Shown one piece after another: positions 1 through 11,100 of a stretch of 64,000 nt of DNA (the stretch's first letter is position 1; each line of letters starts with the position of its first letter). The stretch spans positions 33,860,467 to 33,924,466 of the forward strand of contig CM070592.1 of NCBI GenBank assembly GCA_036346355.1, read 5' to 3'. The stretch is from Rhipidocladum racemiflorum (taxonomy: Eukaryota > Streptophyta > Magnoliopsida > Poales > Poaceae). The position numbers were made by a program, and so were the translations under genes. The notes beneath the pieces were generated by a model. It was not told the DNA's origin and did no database searches. It was given only the letters and a program-made list of their open reading frames with translations.

Positions 1-3000
1 TTCTCCCCCTCTGCTCTCTCTCGCTCTCTCTCTGTATTGCCGACAGAGCTGCCGAACCGCCTCCGGCCTTGTCGCTTTTTCGCTGCAATTCCCAAGCCCC
101 GAGGACACCTCTGACACCCCCACTGCCAGCTCCTGCCTTCACCATGCCTTGCGCGGTGACGATACTCTCCCGTTCAAACGCTGTTTAAGCCACCTCTTAG
201 CCTATTTAAGCACATCCGGAACGGCTTCATTGTTTCATCTCCTCTTTAGCCATATCCTAGAAACTGCTACATTCCTAATTAAGCCTCAATTCGGCTTCTT
301 CCTCATTTCCGGTTACATTCCGCCACGCCAATTCCCTGCTCCCATTTCTCCCACACTCTGTCATTCCTAAATTTCTCTCGGCCATAGCATCGCCACATCC
401 TATTGATTAAAAACCCTTACCTAATTTAACCGGAGATGCTCCAGGACTTCCCTGCACCGGCGCATCTCCTTCTCCAACTCCGGCAACCGATGTTAGCCCA
501 TACCGGGAGTCCTTGCGCAAGGTGAGATGCACCGTTGTAACCCTTAGACCCTTTGTATGCTTAATCACCGGTTGATTGAGATCGAGCCAAACCAGTTTAC
601 CGTCGCCCCCAGCCGGCCATGGTCGCCGCCGCCTGCTCCTGTCGCTAGCTCGCCTCGGTGCCGTCAAAACTCTTTTGAGCTCGGCTATAGAACCCCTAGG
701 AACTCCTCTAGCTTACCCCGCCGTCGCCCAGGTCCGGCCGGCCCTTCTCGCCGCCGGTGAGCCACAAGACCGTGCCGCCCCTGCTTTGAGTCACTGACTG
801 GATGGACCGGGTTGTCAGTCGAACACCCTTTCGCATCCCACTGACTGGCCGACCCCACCGGCCAGTCGCTCCTGCGTATGGCGCCCTGACCATTTGCACC
901 TCTGGCTGCTGGGTCCGCCTCAACAGTGGCTCGAACCAAATCAAGCCAGCAGGCCCAAAACCCCAGAATACGCTTTCTCATCATGAAAACGTATTTCCTA
1001 TTTTCTTGATTTAATTAGAACCGAACCAGTTCAATTAAGCATATCTTTTAGATTTTAGCTCCAAAACAAGTGAAACAAGTTTCTAAATTCATGTTAAATC
1101 ATCTAGTTTTAGAATATGCAAAAATATTTGAAACTTATTTAGTAATTTAAATTAAAATTTGAATTTAAAGAGAAAGATTCAAATATGTTGCATGTACAAC
1201 TTTTGCAAAACTTGTCCGAATTGAATGAAACCAATCCTGTTAGATTCCTTATGTCGTAAGGTCTCTGTTTATGTAGTTAGATTTGAATTTTAAGTTACTT
1301 TGTATTAATTCCCTTTTTAAGGTTGATTTCAATGCGTAGATTATTCAAATTGATATAACTAGTTTATTTTTCATCCAAATAATATGAAATTTGTTCTGTT
1401 ATGTTAGTTAAATAGTATAAAACCTGATTCTAAAAAAAATACTTAGGGTGTACCATGCATCTTTTATATTTTAATAATTAGTGACCTTTGTTTGAATCAA
1501 ACTCATAAATAGATTGGAAATAAGTTGGTAAATAATCATGCTTATTAAATACTACTATAGTTCAAACACAAATATAAGCAATAATACATGAAGAACCTGT
1601 TATGGATGGTTCACAATACAAGACCATTACAAGAATGATTAGACTCAACTCTAGCCTACGATAGTTTTAATTTGTGCATTAGAACTTCGTAGTGTACCTT
1701 TAGCCCATAATTAACATATGATTTCGTATAATAGATATAACATAATAGATGGACTAATATGACCCAAATGCTATAGAACTAATATTGAAATATCTTTAAG
1801 GTCAAAGACCCTATTAATCTACAAGAATGGTTGCATATCATGTTTAGTCACAAACCTAGGGTATAACTATCCATAACTTCAAGAATGATTAAGATACTAC
1901 CGATAAGTACTAGTATCTATAGAACCAGTTCTAGAATGTTTTCCTAAAAGCTTAGTCTGTTTCATTATGTAGAAATAATTTCATTATAACTTGCTTTGCA
2001 TCTGAATCCTATTCAAAACATAGCCATGCGCATTATGAGCCCTAAAAGCCCATAATATATAAGTAACTAACTTTGCCTAATAATTAGTATTATAAGTTAA
2101 GCTCTACATTAGTAGTTAATTGTTAGGTGCCTGGTATTTGCTTAAATTGAACCATGCATGCATTAGTGACTGAGTGCGATGTCTGCTTATGTTCAATAGT
2201 GCACCCTGTTGTTTTATGTACTGATTCATAACAACATATACAATCTTAGCTTCTTGAATTCGTAAAATAAAATATAATGAATCATAAGAATAGTTGTTGT
2301 GTGCGATACCACCCTCAAACCGTTAATCAGTAATAAAGACTATAAACGAAGAAATAATACAATTGATTATACGATCCTGAAACCCTAATCCACACTCATG
2401 CTTGTTTTATGTAATGATTGCTTATTTGATTTTCCATCTGATTTCCTTTTTCCCCTATTGAAAGTGTTATTTGCTATTTGCTATCTTTTCCGTTATTCGA
2501 CGTGTAGAGTCCGACGTCCCGAACTTCACCGTCGACAACTTCGAGATTTCGTCTTCAACTCGTCGCTAAAGACAACAAGTAGCAAGGCAAGCACCCCTTG
2601 ATCATATTGATCCAAATTTTTCATAGTTAACTAAAATGTTAATTAAAACTTGCCTGCATATGCTATGTTCCATAAAATTGTATTTGGGTACTGGTAGAAA
2701 TACCTTATCATTGATAAACTTCCTCAATTGATATTGATATGAGAACCTTGATAACCCTAGCTCGTGGATAGACACTTGATGTCAAAATGGGTATAATCGA
2801 TTATTATATGCATATGCTTAGCCATGCTTTAGACTGGGAACACGAACAAATGATCATACTGCTCGTGGAACTCAAATTGTAGATATGATGAACTCTGTTC
2901 ATGGACATGTTGGAATATCGTGATTATTGAAACTTTCTTTTTCTGAAAACAAAACTATGATTTTGATGCGGGTGATTATTGGCAATAGCCGGAAGTGCAA

Positions 3001-4316
3001 TTAATGATGCACGTAGGTAGGGGGAGATCTATCGCCCGTGTCGTATAAGAACCGAGCTGATGTGTTGTTTTCAGGCCAAGATAACCGTACATCCACAAGT
3101 ACTGGAGTGGGACAGTCTTAACCTATTAAAATTATTTGGAACTAGCTTTGCACATTGGTAGGCAGTTGTAGCACGGGCATTCCGGATATAGGTTTGCTCG
3201 AGGGAGGTGTCATCACCGAGGTGTTGGCATCTGCCCGTTGTAACGTGTACGCCTGGCTATGAATTGGGGCTGTTGTTGTACCATTTGAGCCGCGGGCTCC
3301 TGAATACTATTGCTTCACCGTTTGTTTGCTTCCATCATAGCCAGGGGTAACGTCATTGGGCTAGTGCAAAGTTAGGTTCAGATAATCGAACGGTTCCGTT
3401 ATGAACTCTCTGGCGGCACACCAAAGGAAGTGTGTCTAATATGCATTGCCACAAAGGGAGGACATATCTTGTGGGTAAAGCTGTACAAACTCTGCAGAGT
3501 CTAAACCTAATCGATTAGCCGCGCTCTCGGTCATGAGCACTTGGTAAAGTCATCACATAGCTAGACATTTTCTATATTCTTATAAAACTGGACCAGATAA
3601 TTTGAAATTGGTGAGATTACCCTTACAGATGATTCAATACTTGACATTTCGTTGGCAAGGTTGAATTCAGCTGTTGTGCCTTGTGCTTGGCAAAATTAAA
3701 TTGATTACAGTTATGATGGGACTGGACGTTTATCACTCACGAAGGGATGTGAGTCTCTTAATTCCGTTTATGTTATTCTTACATATTACTTATGTATTTA
3801 CATACTTGTTACTTCCTTTTCTTTACAATTTTCGCGTTCACTCTATTATTCAGTATTTACAATTCAAATTTCGCTTTATGCAAAACAACCGTAGAAACCC
3901 ACTTTCTATTCAAATTTGCATATATTTCAGGTTTTGCAAACACTACAAGTCTTGCTGAGTACGCAACGTACTCACCCTTGCTATTACTGTTGTTTTTAGA
4001 CAGGAACATCGACAGTTACTCTGACGCAGGATTGCGGGATTATTGACGACATTTCTTTCTAAGGCTTTACCTTGTCAGTTGCCTGTGGATTATGTGGCAA
4101 ACTACAAGACATCTGATTCTTTTGGCTATGTTTAGTCGACCTTCTCGGTCATATTGTATCAATACTTCCGCTGTAATAAAATATGAAACTTTTGTATGGT
4201 TGTGATTCCAAATTGTGTTTTGTGCGTGCCAGCCACTGATCATGGGAATGGTACAGTATGCACATTAAAACCTTGCTTTTATGTTTGCACTGTAGCATAA
4301 AAGTGAGGGTCTTACA
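1..4316 (+). repeat. 5' LTR, truncated by window edge
   Basis: It aligns throughout with 9281-13614 and ends in CTTACA just before the primer binding site. The first ~1,000 bases are GC-rich with CT-runs; the rest is AT-rich. It carries short ORFs, for example the 67-codon frame at 2398-2601 repeated at 11701-11904, but these are LTR sequence, not genes. Compared with the 3' LTR it lacks about 60 bases near position 165. Confidence 0.9.
203..209 (+). promoter_or_regulatory. TATA-like box of 5' LTR
   Basis: TATTTAA within CCTATTTAAG follows a CT-rich, GC-rich stretch. The same CCTATTTAAG string occurs at 9527-9536 in the 3' LTR and at 38401-38410 in the diverged solo LTR, which supports a conserved core promoter. 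Confidence 0.5.
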
Positions 4317-4319
4317 GTT

Positions 4320-4332
4320 TGGTATCAGAGCC
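4320..4332 (+). other. Primer binding site (initiator tRNA-Met type)
   Basis: TGGTATCAGAGCC starts three bases after the LTR end. This is the usual plant retrotransposon primer site complementary to the 3' end of initiator tRNA-Met. Confidence 0.85.
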
Positions 4333-6362
4333 ATGCTGACTGCAGGCAAACCTTAGATAGAATGGCCGTTAGTTGAAATTTTAAAATTTGAAATAGACAA
4401 TTTTATATTTAGGAATGAAAGTTGCTATATATATGTTATTAACCTCCTGTTGTTTTATATTATCTGTTATTAATTCTTTCCTCATCACATTATAGCTGTT
4501 ACTACTCTTTCCCTTAATTACCTCTGTTATTATTCTTTCCTTATTATGTTACCTAAATACTCTCCTTCTCATTGAACATTCTGAACGTTCATTCTTTTCT
4601 TTTCCAATAGAACTTTCTTTTCTATTCTTTCTATAAGAATTCTATTTCTTATCTACATTCTTATTAAACACTGCCAATAAATCCTTCTTGAAAATAATAG
4701 TCTTCATTGTCTGTTAAAACACATAGTGCATCGCTGCCACCAGCTTTAGAGTATTGGTGGTATATCGCTATTCTCCTCCCTACGTAACCAAGGAAGACTA
4801 CTTCATCCACGCCAACAACCTCAGAAAGACAAATGTGACACTCCGTCAACTTATTCATTGTCGTAGAAGCTTCGGACTATCATCCCCGACAAATGGTGCA
4901 AGAGTTCGAAGAAACTCATCGCAAGAGACCTATATTAAGAGATAGTATCAATTAGGTTGAGTAGCTTTGCTGTTATGGCAAAACGGTCATAATAAAATTT
5001 CGTAAGACTAAGTTAATAGGAAAAACCTAGCACTTCCTTGTGTCACAGTTTAAGTGCGCGTCTTTCTTATTGATGTTTCGTTGTTTACTTTTTGTATTGC
5101 TTCCCGGGATGCACTCGTGAATGTTTGGCATAAAGTTGAAAACTTCACGATGTCGCAACCTTTAAATCAATAAGAAGTTGTGATTAAGAAATTTTGAATG
5201 GAATGTTATCCTGTACTAAATAAAAGATAGTCCCATAATTAAATTATTCTTTATAGCTATCTTTTTCTTCTAATATGTAAGAATAATAACCAAATAAACT
5301 ATTGTCTAAAAGTAATATGACACTTTTAAACAGAAGATAGATTGGAATTTAAAACCTTCCCATATAACTTACCTCTTTCTTCTGTAAGACTTCTCACCTG
5401 TATATTACCCTAGTTACTAATCTTCCCTGATCCTTTAGACGAACACAATATCTAGCAAGAAGCATTGTGACCTTCATAATCATACCTTAGCCAAGGAAGT
5501 GTGCCAGAAACTATTTTCCTGCATATGCAAACTCCACCACATATATATATAATGCCCTTCTTTATTCCCATGATATTCACACTAGACAACAAAAACCTTG
5601 ATAGAACATACCTACAAAAGAATTATTACTACAACCTTCATCACTACCCCAGTTATGATTGAGCCTACACTACCTACAAATAAATCAGGTTTAAGACTTT
5701 GCTATACTAGCAATCGCAAAGAATACCTAAGTCACTTTAGGTCGGTCACTATCCAATTTACCTCTACAAGTAACAATTGACCATTCCTTTGCACGTGAAA
5801 AGTGTCCACCTTATCACCTTACTTTGGAATAGAATCACAATGTTAAGTCACATCATATAGAACTAAATATTGTTTGGATATATAAAAGAGTTTTTTTTTT
5901 AAAAAAAATAGAATAATGATTGGAAGCTTAAATATTTCTTTATGTGTTAGTTTTGAGTGTAATCTTTTGTATTGTTATTCATTGTGATGAAATTCTGTGT
6001 ATTGAGATAAGGATTGCTCTCGCAAATATTAAACCTTTGGGTTGAAAATTCACGACGAGACTATCTGGATCAATAATAACAATGTCAAATTGTATCGAAT
6101 GGAAAGTAGGCCCAAATCAACTACCTCGTCTCTTCTAAACTATAGAAACTCTATTTAATAAAATTTTTAGGGAACGAAATGTTGCCTTATAACCCAATCG
6201 GATCTTGTCCTTTCTATCCTAACTATCCCCCATTTCTTAATAGTTCTAATGAACCAGCATCTCAACCATAGTCACTCTGTTAGATCAATAAGTTTGACAA
6301 GCAACCTCTTGCTATTTCAAACATGTTAACCAATTGGTTTATCCAAACCTAGTGAACCCATT
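4333..6362 (+). other. Internal region, no recognisable gene
   Basis: AT-rich leader and gag-position sequence of the element. Short frames exist (for example 4754-4945), but none is recognisable as gag. No zinc knuckle was found. Confidence 0.5.
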
Positions 6363-7560
6363 ATGCACCAGAAGCAACCTAAGGAACAATTGGACAACAA
6401 AGTTTGTTCTTCTCAATTTTCTTCTTGGGATAATCCTATTCTTTTTGTCAATAAAAAGAATGGTAGTTTACGCTTATGCGTGAATTATCATACTCTGAAT
6501 GACATCTCTATCAATACTTCTTCCCTAGCATCGACAACTTGGTCGACTATGATGCTATTCAAGCTTACGAATGCTCTTTGTCAACCCTGACTTCCTGAGC
6601 TCGACCATCTTACTTATAATCTGGAACTAGTTGCAATTGTTCACACTCTTAAAATCTGGCGTCATTACCTCGTCAGTGATTGAAGCAGTATTTAAACAAA
6701 TCATAAGAGCTTGAAACAATCCTTCACTAAATCAGACCTCAATCTCAAGCAAGGAGGGTGGTTGGAGCAAATAAAAGGTTACGGCCTTAATGGTTATCAC
6801 TATCTGGTAAGGTTAATGTCGTAACTAATGCTCTAAACCGTAAATCTCATTGCATTTTCGTATCAACTCCTACCGATCAGTCTGAGTTGATAAAAGGATT
6901 CCGTGCTTAATTTGGGAGTAGCCAAAGGAGGATTTGCTACTAACCTTTAGGTGTAGCTAAATCCTAAAACTCAAATTAAAGCAGGCTTAAGGATGGATCA
7001 ATATCCAAAAATTTGAAGAGCCTAAGCAGAAAGTTGAATACGGGATGACAAAAGTCTAGATAAAACATTTCTGCATAGAAAGCCTATTGCAGATAAATTG
7101 GTGATCCGACATGACAAAGGATATTGCTAACTATGTTGCAAGATGTAACATATGTCAACAAATTAAAGTCAAACATCAATTTACTGCTAATCTTTTACAA
7201 CTCCTTTAGGTTTCTAAATAGAAGTGGAATAATACTTATATGGATTTTATTACTGGCCTTCCAGGGCTAGAAAAAGGCATAATTCCATATTAGTTATCAC
7301 TGATCGGATAAATAAAGTTTATTTTATACCGATCAAAACTATGCATCAAAATGACAAAGTTTTCAGAACCTTATCTAGAAAATATTGTCCATCTTCTTAG
7401 GGTTTCCATGAACAATTATTTCTAATTCATAACATAACTTCGGAAAAGTTTGCAAAAATTGTTAAGGGCTAAGCTGAATCCCAGAATAACTTATCACCCT
7501 CTAATAGACAAGCAAATAAAGTAAACCGAAGTATTGGAGGACATGCTGAGAACTTGTGTG
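6363..7560 (+). pseudogene. Decayed gypsy pol (RT, RNase H, integrase remnants)
   Basis: At 6363-6590 a 75-codon frame reads like the start of a gypsy reverse transcriptase (WDNPILFVNKKNGSLRLCVNY). At about 6605-6680 the wording changes straight to the end of RNase H (LELVAIVHTLKIWRHYL), so the catalytic middle of RT, including YxDD, is deleted. From 6770 to 6850 follow remnants of the RT/RNase H connection. From about 7120 integrase traces appear, with a zinc-finger remnant (CNICQQIK) and MDFITGLP. Stops and frameshifts occur every few dozen codons. No functional enzyme can be made. The clade is uncertain. Confidence 0.8.
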
Positions 7561-8166
7561 CTATCATATAGCACTAATAAGGAGAAGTTATGCTTTCATC
7601 TCCTACAAAATAGTTTTCAACCAAGCCTTCAAAATTTTGCCTTTTGAAGCACTTTACAAAATAAAAGTGCATAATCCTTTTCTTTGGTCTGAAATTGGAA
7701 AATAAAAAGATCTTTAGACCAAACCTTGTTTAGAAAACCTAAAAGTAAGTTGACATGATCAAGGGATAATTGAGGAAAGCTCAATCCCAACCAAGTTATG
7801 TCAACCATCATCGACACGAACTTAGTAATCATGTGAACTTGAATGTTTTCCCGATTGCACAGTTGGTCATTGACAAAATCCACAAAGATATGTTCCTTCG
7901 ACCTATTGAACGATATCCGATTTCTAAAAGCTGGGTGAGATAGCATATAAGCTAAAATGCTACCTCATCCATTCGAAGTCCGTATTATCTTCTTTATATC
8001 TCAAACTAATAAAGATCTTTGCCTACCCTCAAATCTCATCAATTCAGAAAATTCTTGATGTGCAAAATGATCATTGTATCTTTCTGAATAAGTAGGCAAA
8101 TCAATTTAACACCCAACTTCCACTCACCCTTTTTAACCCTGCGAATCTCGGGGACGAGATTCCTGT
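7561..8166 (+). other. 3' internal region, decayed end of pol
   Basis: Probably the decayed C-terminal integrase part, since it lies directly between integrase traces and the polypurine tract. No motif is certain. The antisense frame 7629-7946 has no recognisable content. Confidence 0.35.
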
Positions 8167-8180
8167 TAAGGGGGGTAGTC
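8167..8180 (+). other. Polypurine tract
   Basis: TTAAGGGGGGTAGTC lies immediately before the TGTAAGATCC start of the 3' LTR, the expected place for plus-strand priming. Confidence 0.75.
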
Positions 8181-11100
8181 TGTAAGATCCCACCATTTTC
8201 AAAATTAGAAAAAAATAAAAATTTAAGATTTAAAAATAAAATTAAATAGAAATTTTAATTGAAATCAAGAATTGATTTGAAATTTAATAACCTCACTTCT
8301 TTTTCCTAAAACTTGATAAAGAGTAAATTCGATTTGGAAAATTCTTTTCCAAAAGAACAAATTATTAAAATGAAATTCAGAGATGATCTTAATTTTTGAA
8401 TAAACATCTTTTCTAAATTTTTCAAATCATTTATTGATTTTCTTTCATTGAAAAGGGAATTGATAAAAAGATAAAGAGGTAAAAGATAAAATGGTAAAAT
8501 AGTAAAAGTAAGAAATTACCTAAGTAACTTTGGTCTAACCACGGAATGCCCTGGACGTGTCCTTGGCTGGTCAAAAACAATGTGAATGCCATTAAAACTT
8601 TGGAATATTGGACTTTAGATTTTATAACTGAGTCTAGGTAGGATAATGAAAGAATTGTGTAGAATTCGTTAGTGCATTCCAGGGTCTGAAATTTTTACAA
8701 TGAGAACTTAGTTGCTTTACCTTCATCAGAAAAAAAAATCTGCAAAAATCTATAAGCGGTTTAACTATTTATTACCAATTAAACAACACAGATTTGGAAT
8801 TCTGCAAAAGCAAGAAAAGAATTTTAATAAAATAAATATTGCGATTTTAGGTTCGAAATTTTTATGGTAGAATCTTGGAGTAGATTCATACTTTCAGTAA
8901 AAGTTTCAAAATTTAATATGTTAATTTAAATCATTAATTAACTCAAAAACCGAAATTCTTTTTTCGTGCAGACAGATTGTCGATTTTTAATTAAATCACC
9001 GTAGATCCTTTTACTCCAAAATTTTACTGAGGATTGAAGACGTATCCAGAAACTTGGTCAAAAGTTTAGGAAATTCTAGAGTCGACCTGACCCCCTCATT
9101 TAATTCTTGTATCACTGTCTGAGGGAGGAAACTTGGATTCCTGTCTTCGCTTCTTCCACTAACACGCTGGGCCATGTGCCCAGAGGCTTCGGCAGACAGT
9201 GGGTGTCCACGCACCGACCCGCAAGGCCAATCCCTCTCTTTCTTCTCTTCTCTCGCCTTGTGGGCCCTTACGGCCAAGACCTTCTTCTCCCTCTCGCTCT
9301 CTCTCGCTCTCTCTCAGATTGCCGACAGAGTCGCCGAACCATCTCCGGCCTTGTCGCTTTTCGCTGCAATTCCCAAGCCCCGAGGACACCTCGACACCCC
9401 CACCGCCAGCTCTCGCCTTCACCATGCCTTGCGCGGTGACGATCCTGCAGGAGAACTCCAGAGAGAACGCCGAACCGAGCCGCCACGAACTCTCCTGCTC
9501 AAACGCCTGTTTAAGCCACCTCTTAGCCTATTTAAGCACATCCTAACGGCTTCATTGTTTCATCTCCTCTTTAGCCATATCCTAGAAACTGCTACATTCC
9601 TAATTAAGCCTCAATTCGGCTTCTTCCTCATTTCCTGCTACATTCCGCCACGCCAATTCCTGCTCCCATTTCTCCCACACTGTCATTCCTAAATTTCTCT
9701 CGGCCATAGCATCGCCACATCCTATTGATTAAAAACCCTTACCTAATTTAACCTGAGATGCTCCAGACTTCCCTGCCAAGCGCATCTCCTTCTCCAACTC
9801 CGACAATCGATGTTAGCCCATACCGAGTCCTTGCGCAAGGTGAGATGCACCGTTGTAACCCTTAGACCCTTTGTATGCTTAATCACCGGTTGATTGAGAT
9901 CGAGCCAAACCAGGCCACTGTCGCCCCACCGGCCATGGTCGCCGCCGCTTTGCTCTGTCGCTAGCTCGCCTCGGTGCCGTCAAAACTCTTTTGAGCTCGG
10001 CTATAGAACCCCTAGGAACTCCTCTAGCTTACCCCGCTGCCGCCCAGGTCCGGCCGCTTCTTCGCCGCCGGTGAGCCACAAGACCGTGCCGCCGCTTTGA
10101 GTCATCGATCGATGGACGGTTGTCGGCCGAACACCCTTTCGCATCCCACCGACCGCCGACCCCACCGCCGCCGCTTCCTGCGTATGGCGCCACGACCATT
10201 TGCACCTCTGGCTGCTGGGTCCGCCTCAACGATGGCTCGAACCAAATCAAGCCAAAGAGCCCAAAACCCTGTACGCTTTCTCATCATGAAAACGTATTTC
10301 CTATTTTCTTGATTTAATTAGAACCGAACCAGTTCAATTAAGCATATCTTTTAGATTTTAGCTCCAAAACAAGTGAAACAAGTTTCTAAATTCATGTTAA
10401 ATCATCTAGTTTTAGAATATGCAAAAATATTTGAAACTTATTTAGTAATTTAAATTAAAATTTGAATTTAAAGAGAAAGATTCAAATATGTTGCATGTAC
10501 AACTTTTGCAAAACTTGTCCGAATTGAATGAAACCAATCTGTTAGATTCCTTATGTCGTAAGGTCTCTGTTTATGTAGTTAGATTTGAATTTTAAGTTAC
10601 TTTGTATTAATTCCCTTTTTAAGGTTGATTTCAATGCGTAGATTATTCAAATTGATATAACTAGTTTATTTTTCATCCAAATAATATGAAATTTGTTCTG
10701 TTATGTTAGTTAAATAGTATAAAACTTGATTCTACAAAAATACTTAGGGTGTACCATGCATCTTTTATATTTTAATAATTAGTGACCTTTGTTTGAATCA
10801 AACTCATAAATAGATTGGAAATAAGTTGGTAAATAATCATGCTTATTAAATACTACTATAGTTCAAACACAAATATAAGCAATAATACATGAAGAACTCG
10901 TTATGGATGGTTCACAATACAAGACCATTACAAGAATGATTAGACTCAACTCTAGCCTACGATAGTTTTAATTTGTGCATTAGAACTTCGTAGTGTACCT
11001 TTAGCCCATAATTAACATATGATTTCGTATAATAGATATAACATAATAGATGGACTAATATGACCCAAATGCTATAGAACTAATATTGAAATATCTTTAA

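Noticed and set aside
2398..2601. A 67-codon ORF repeated without change at 11701-11904
   Set aside because: Both copies lie at the same place in the two LTRs. Identity comes from the LTR pair, not from selection on a protein.
9174..9692. 172-codon ORF, one of the longer frames in the first 14 kb
   Set aside because: It lies in the GC-rich part of the 3' LTR, is broken in the 5' LTR copy and has no domain wording.
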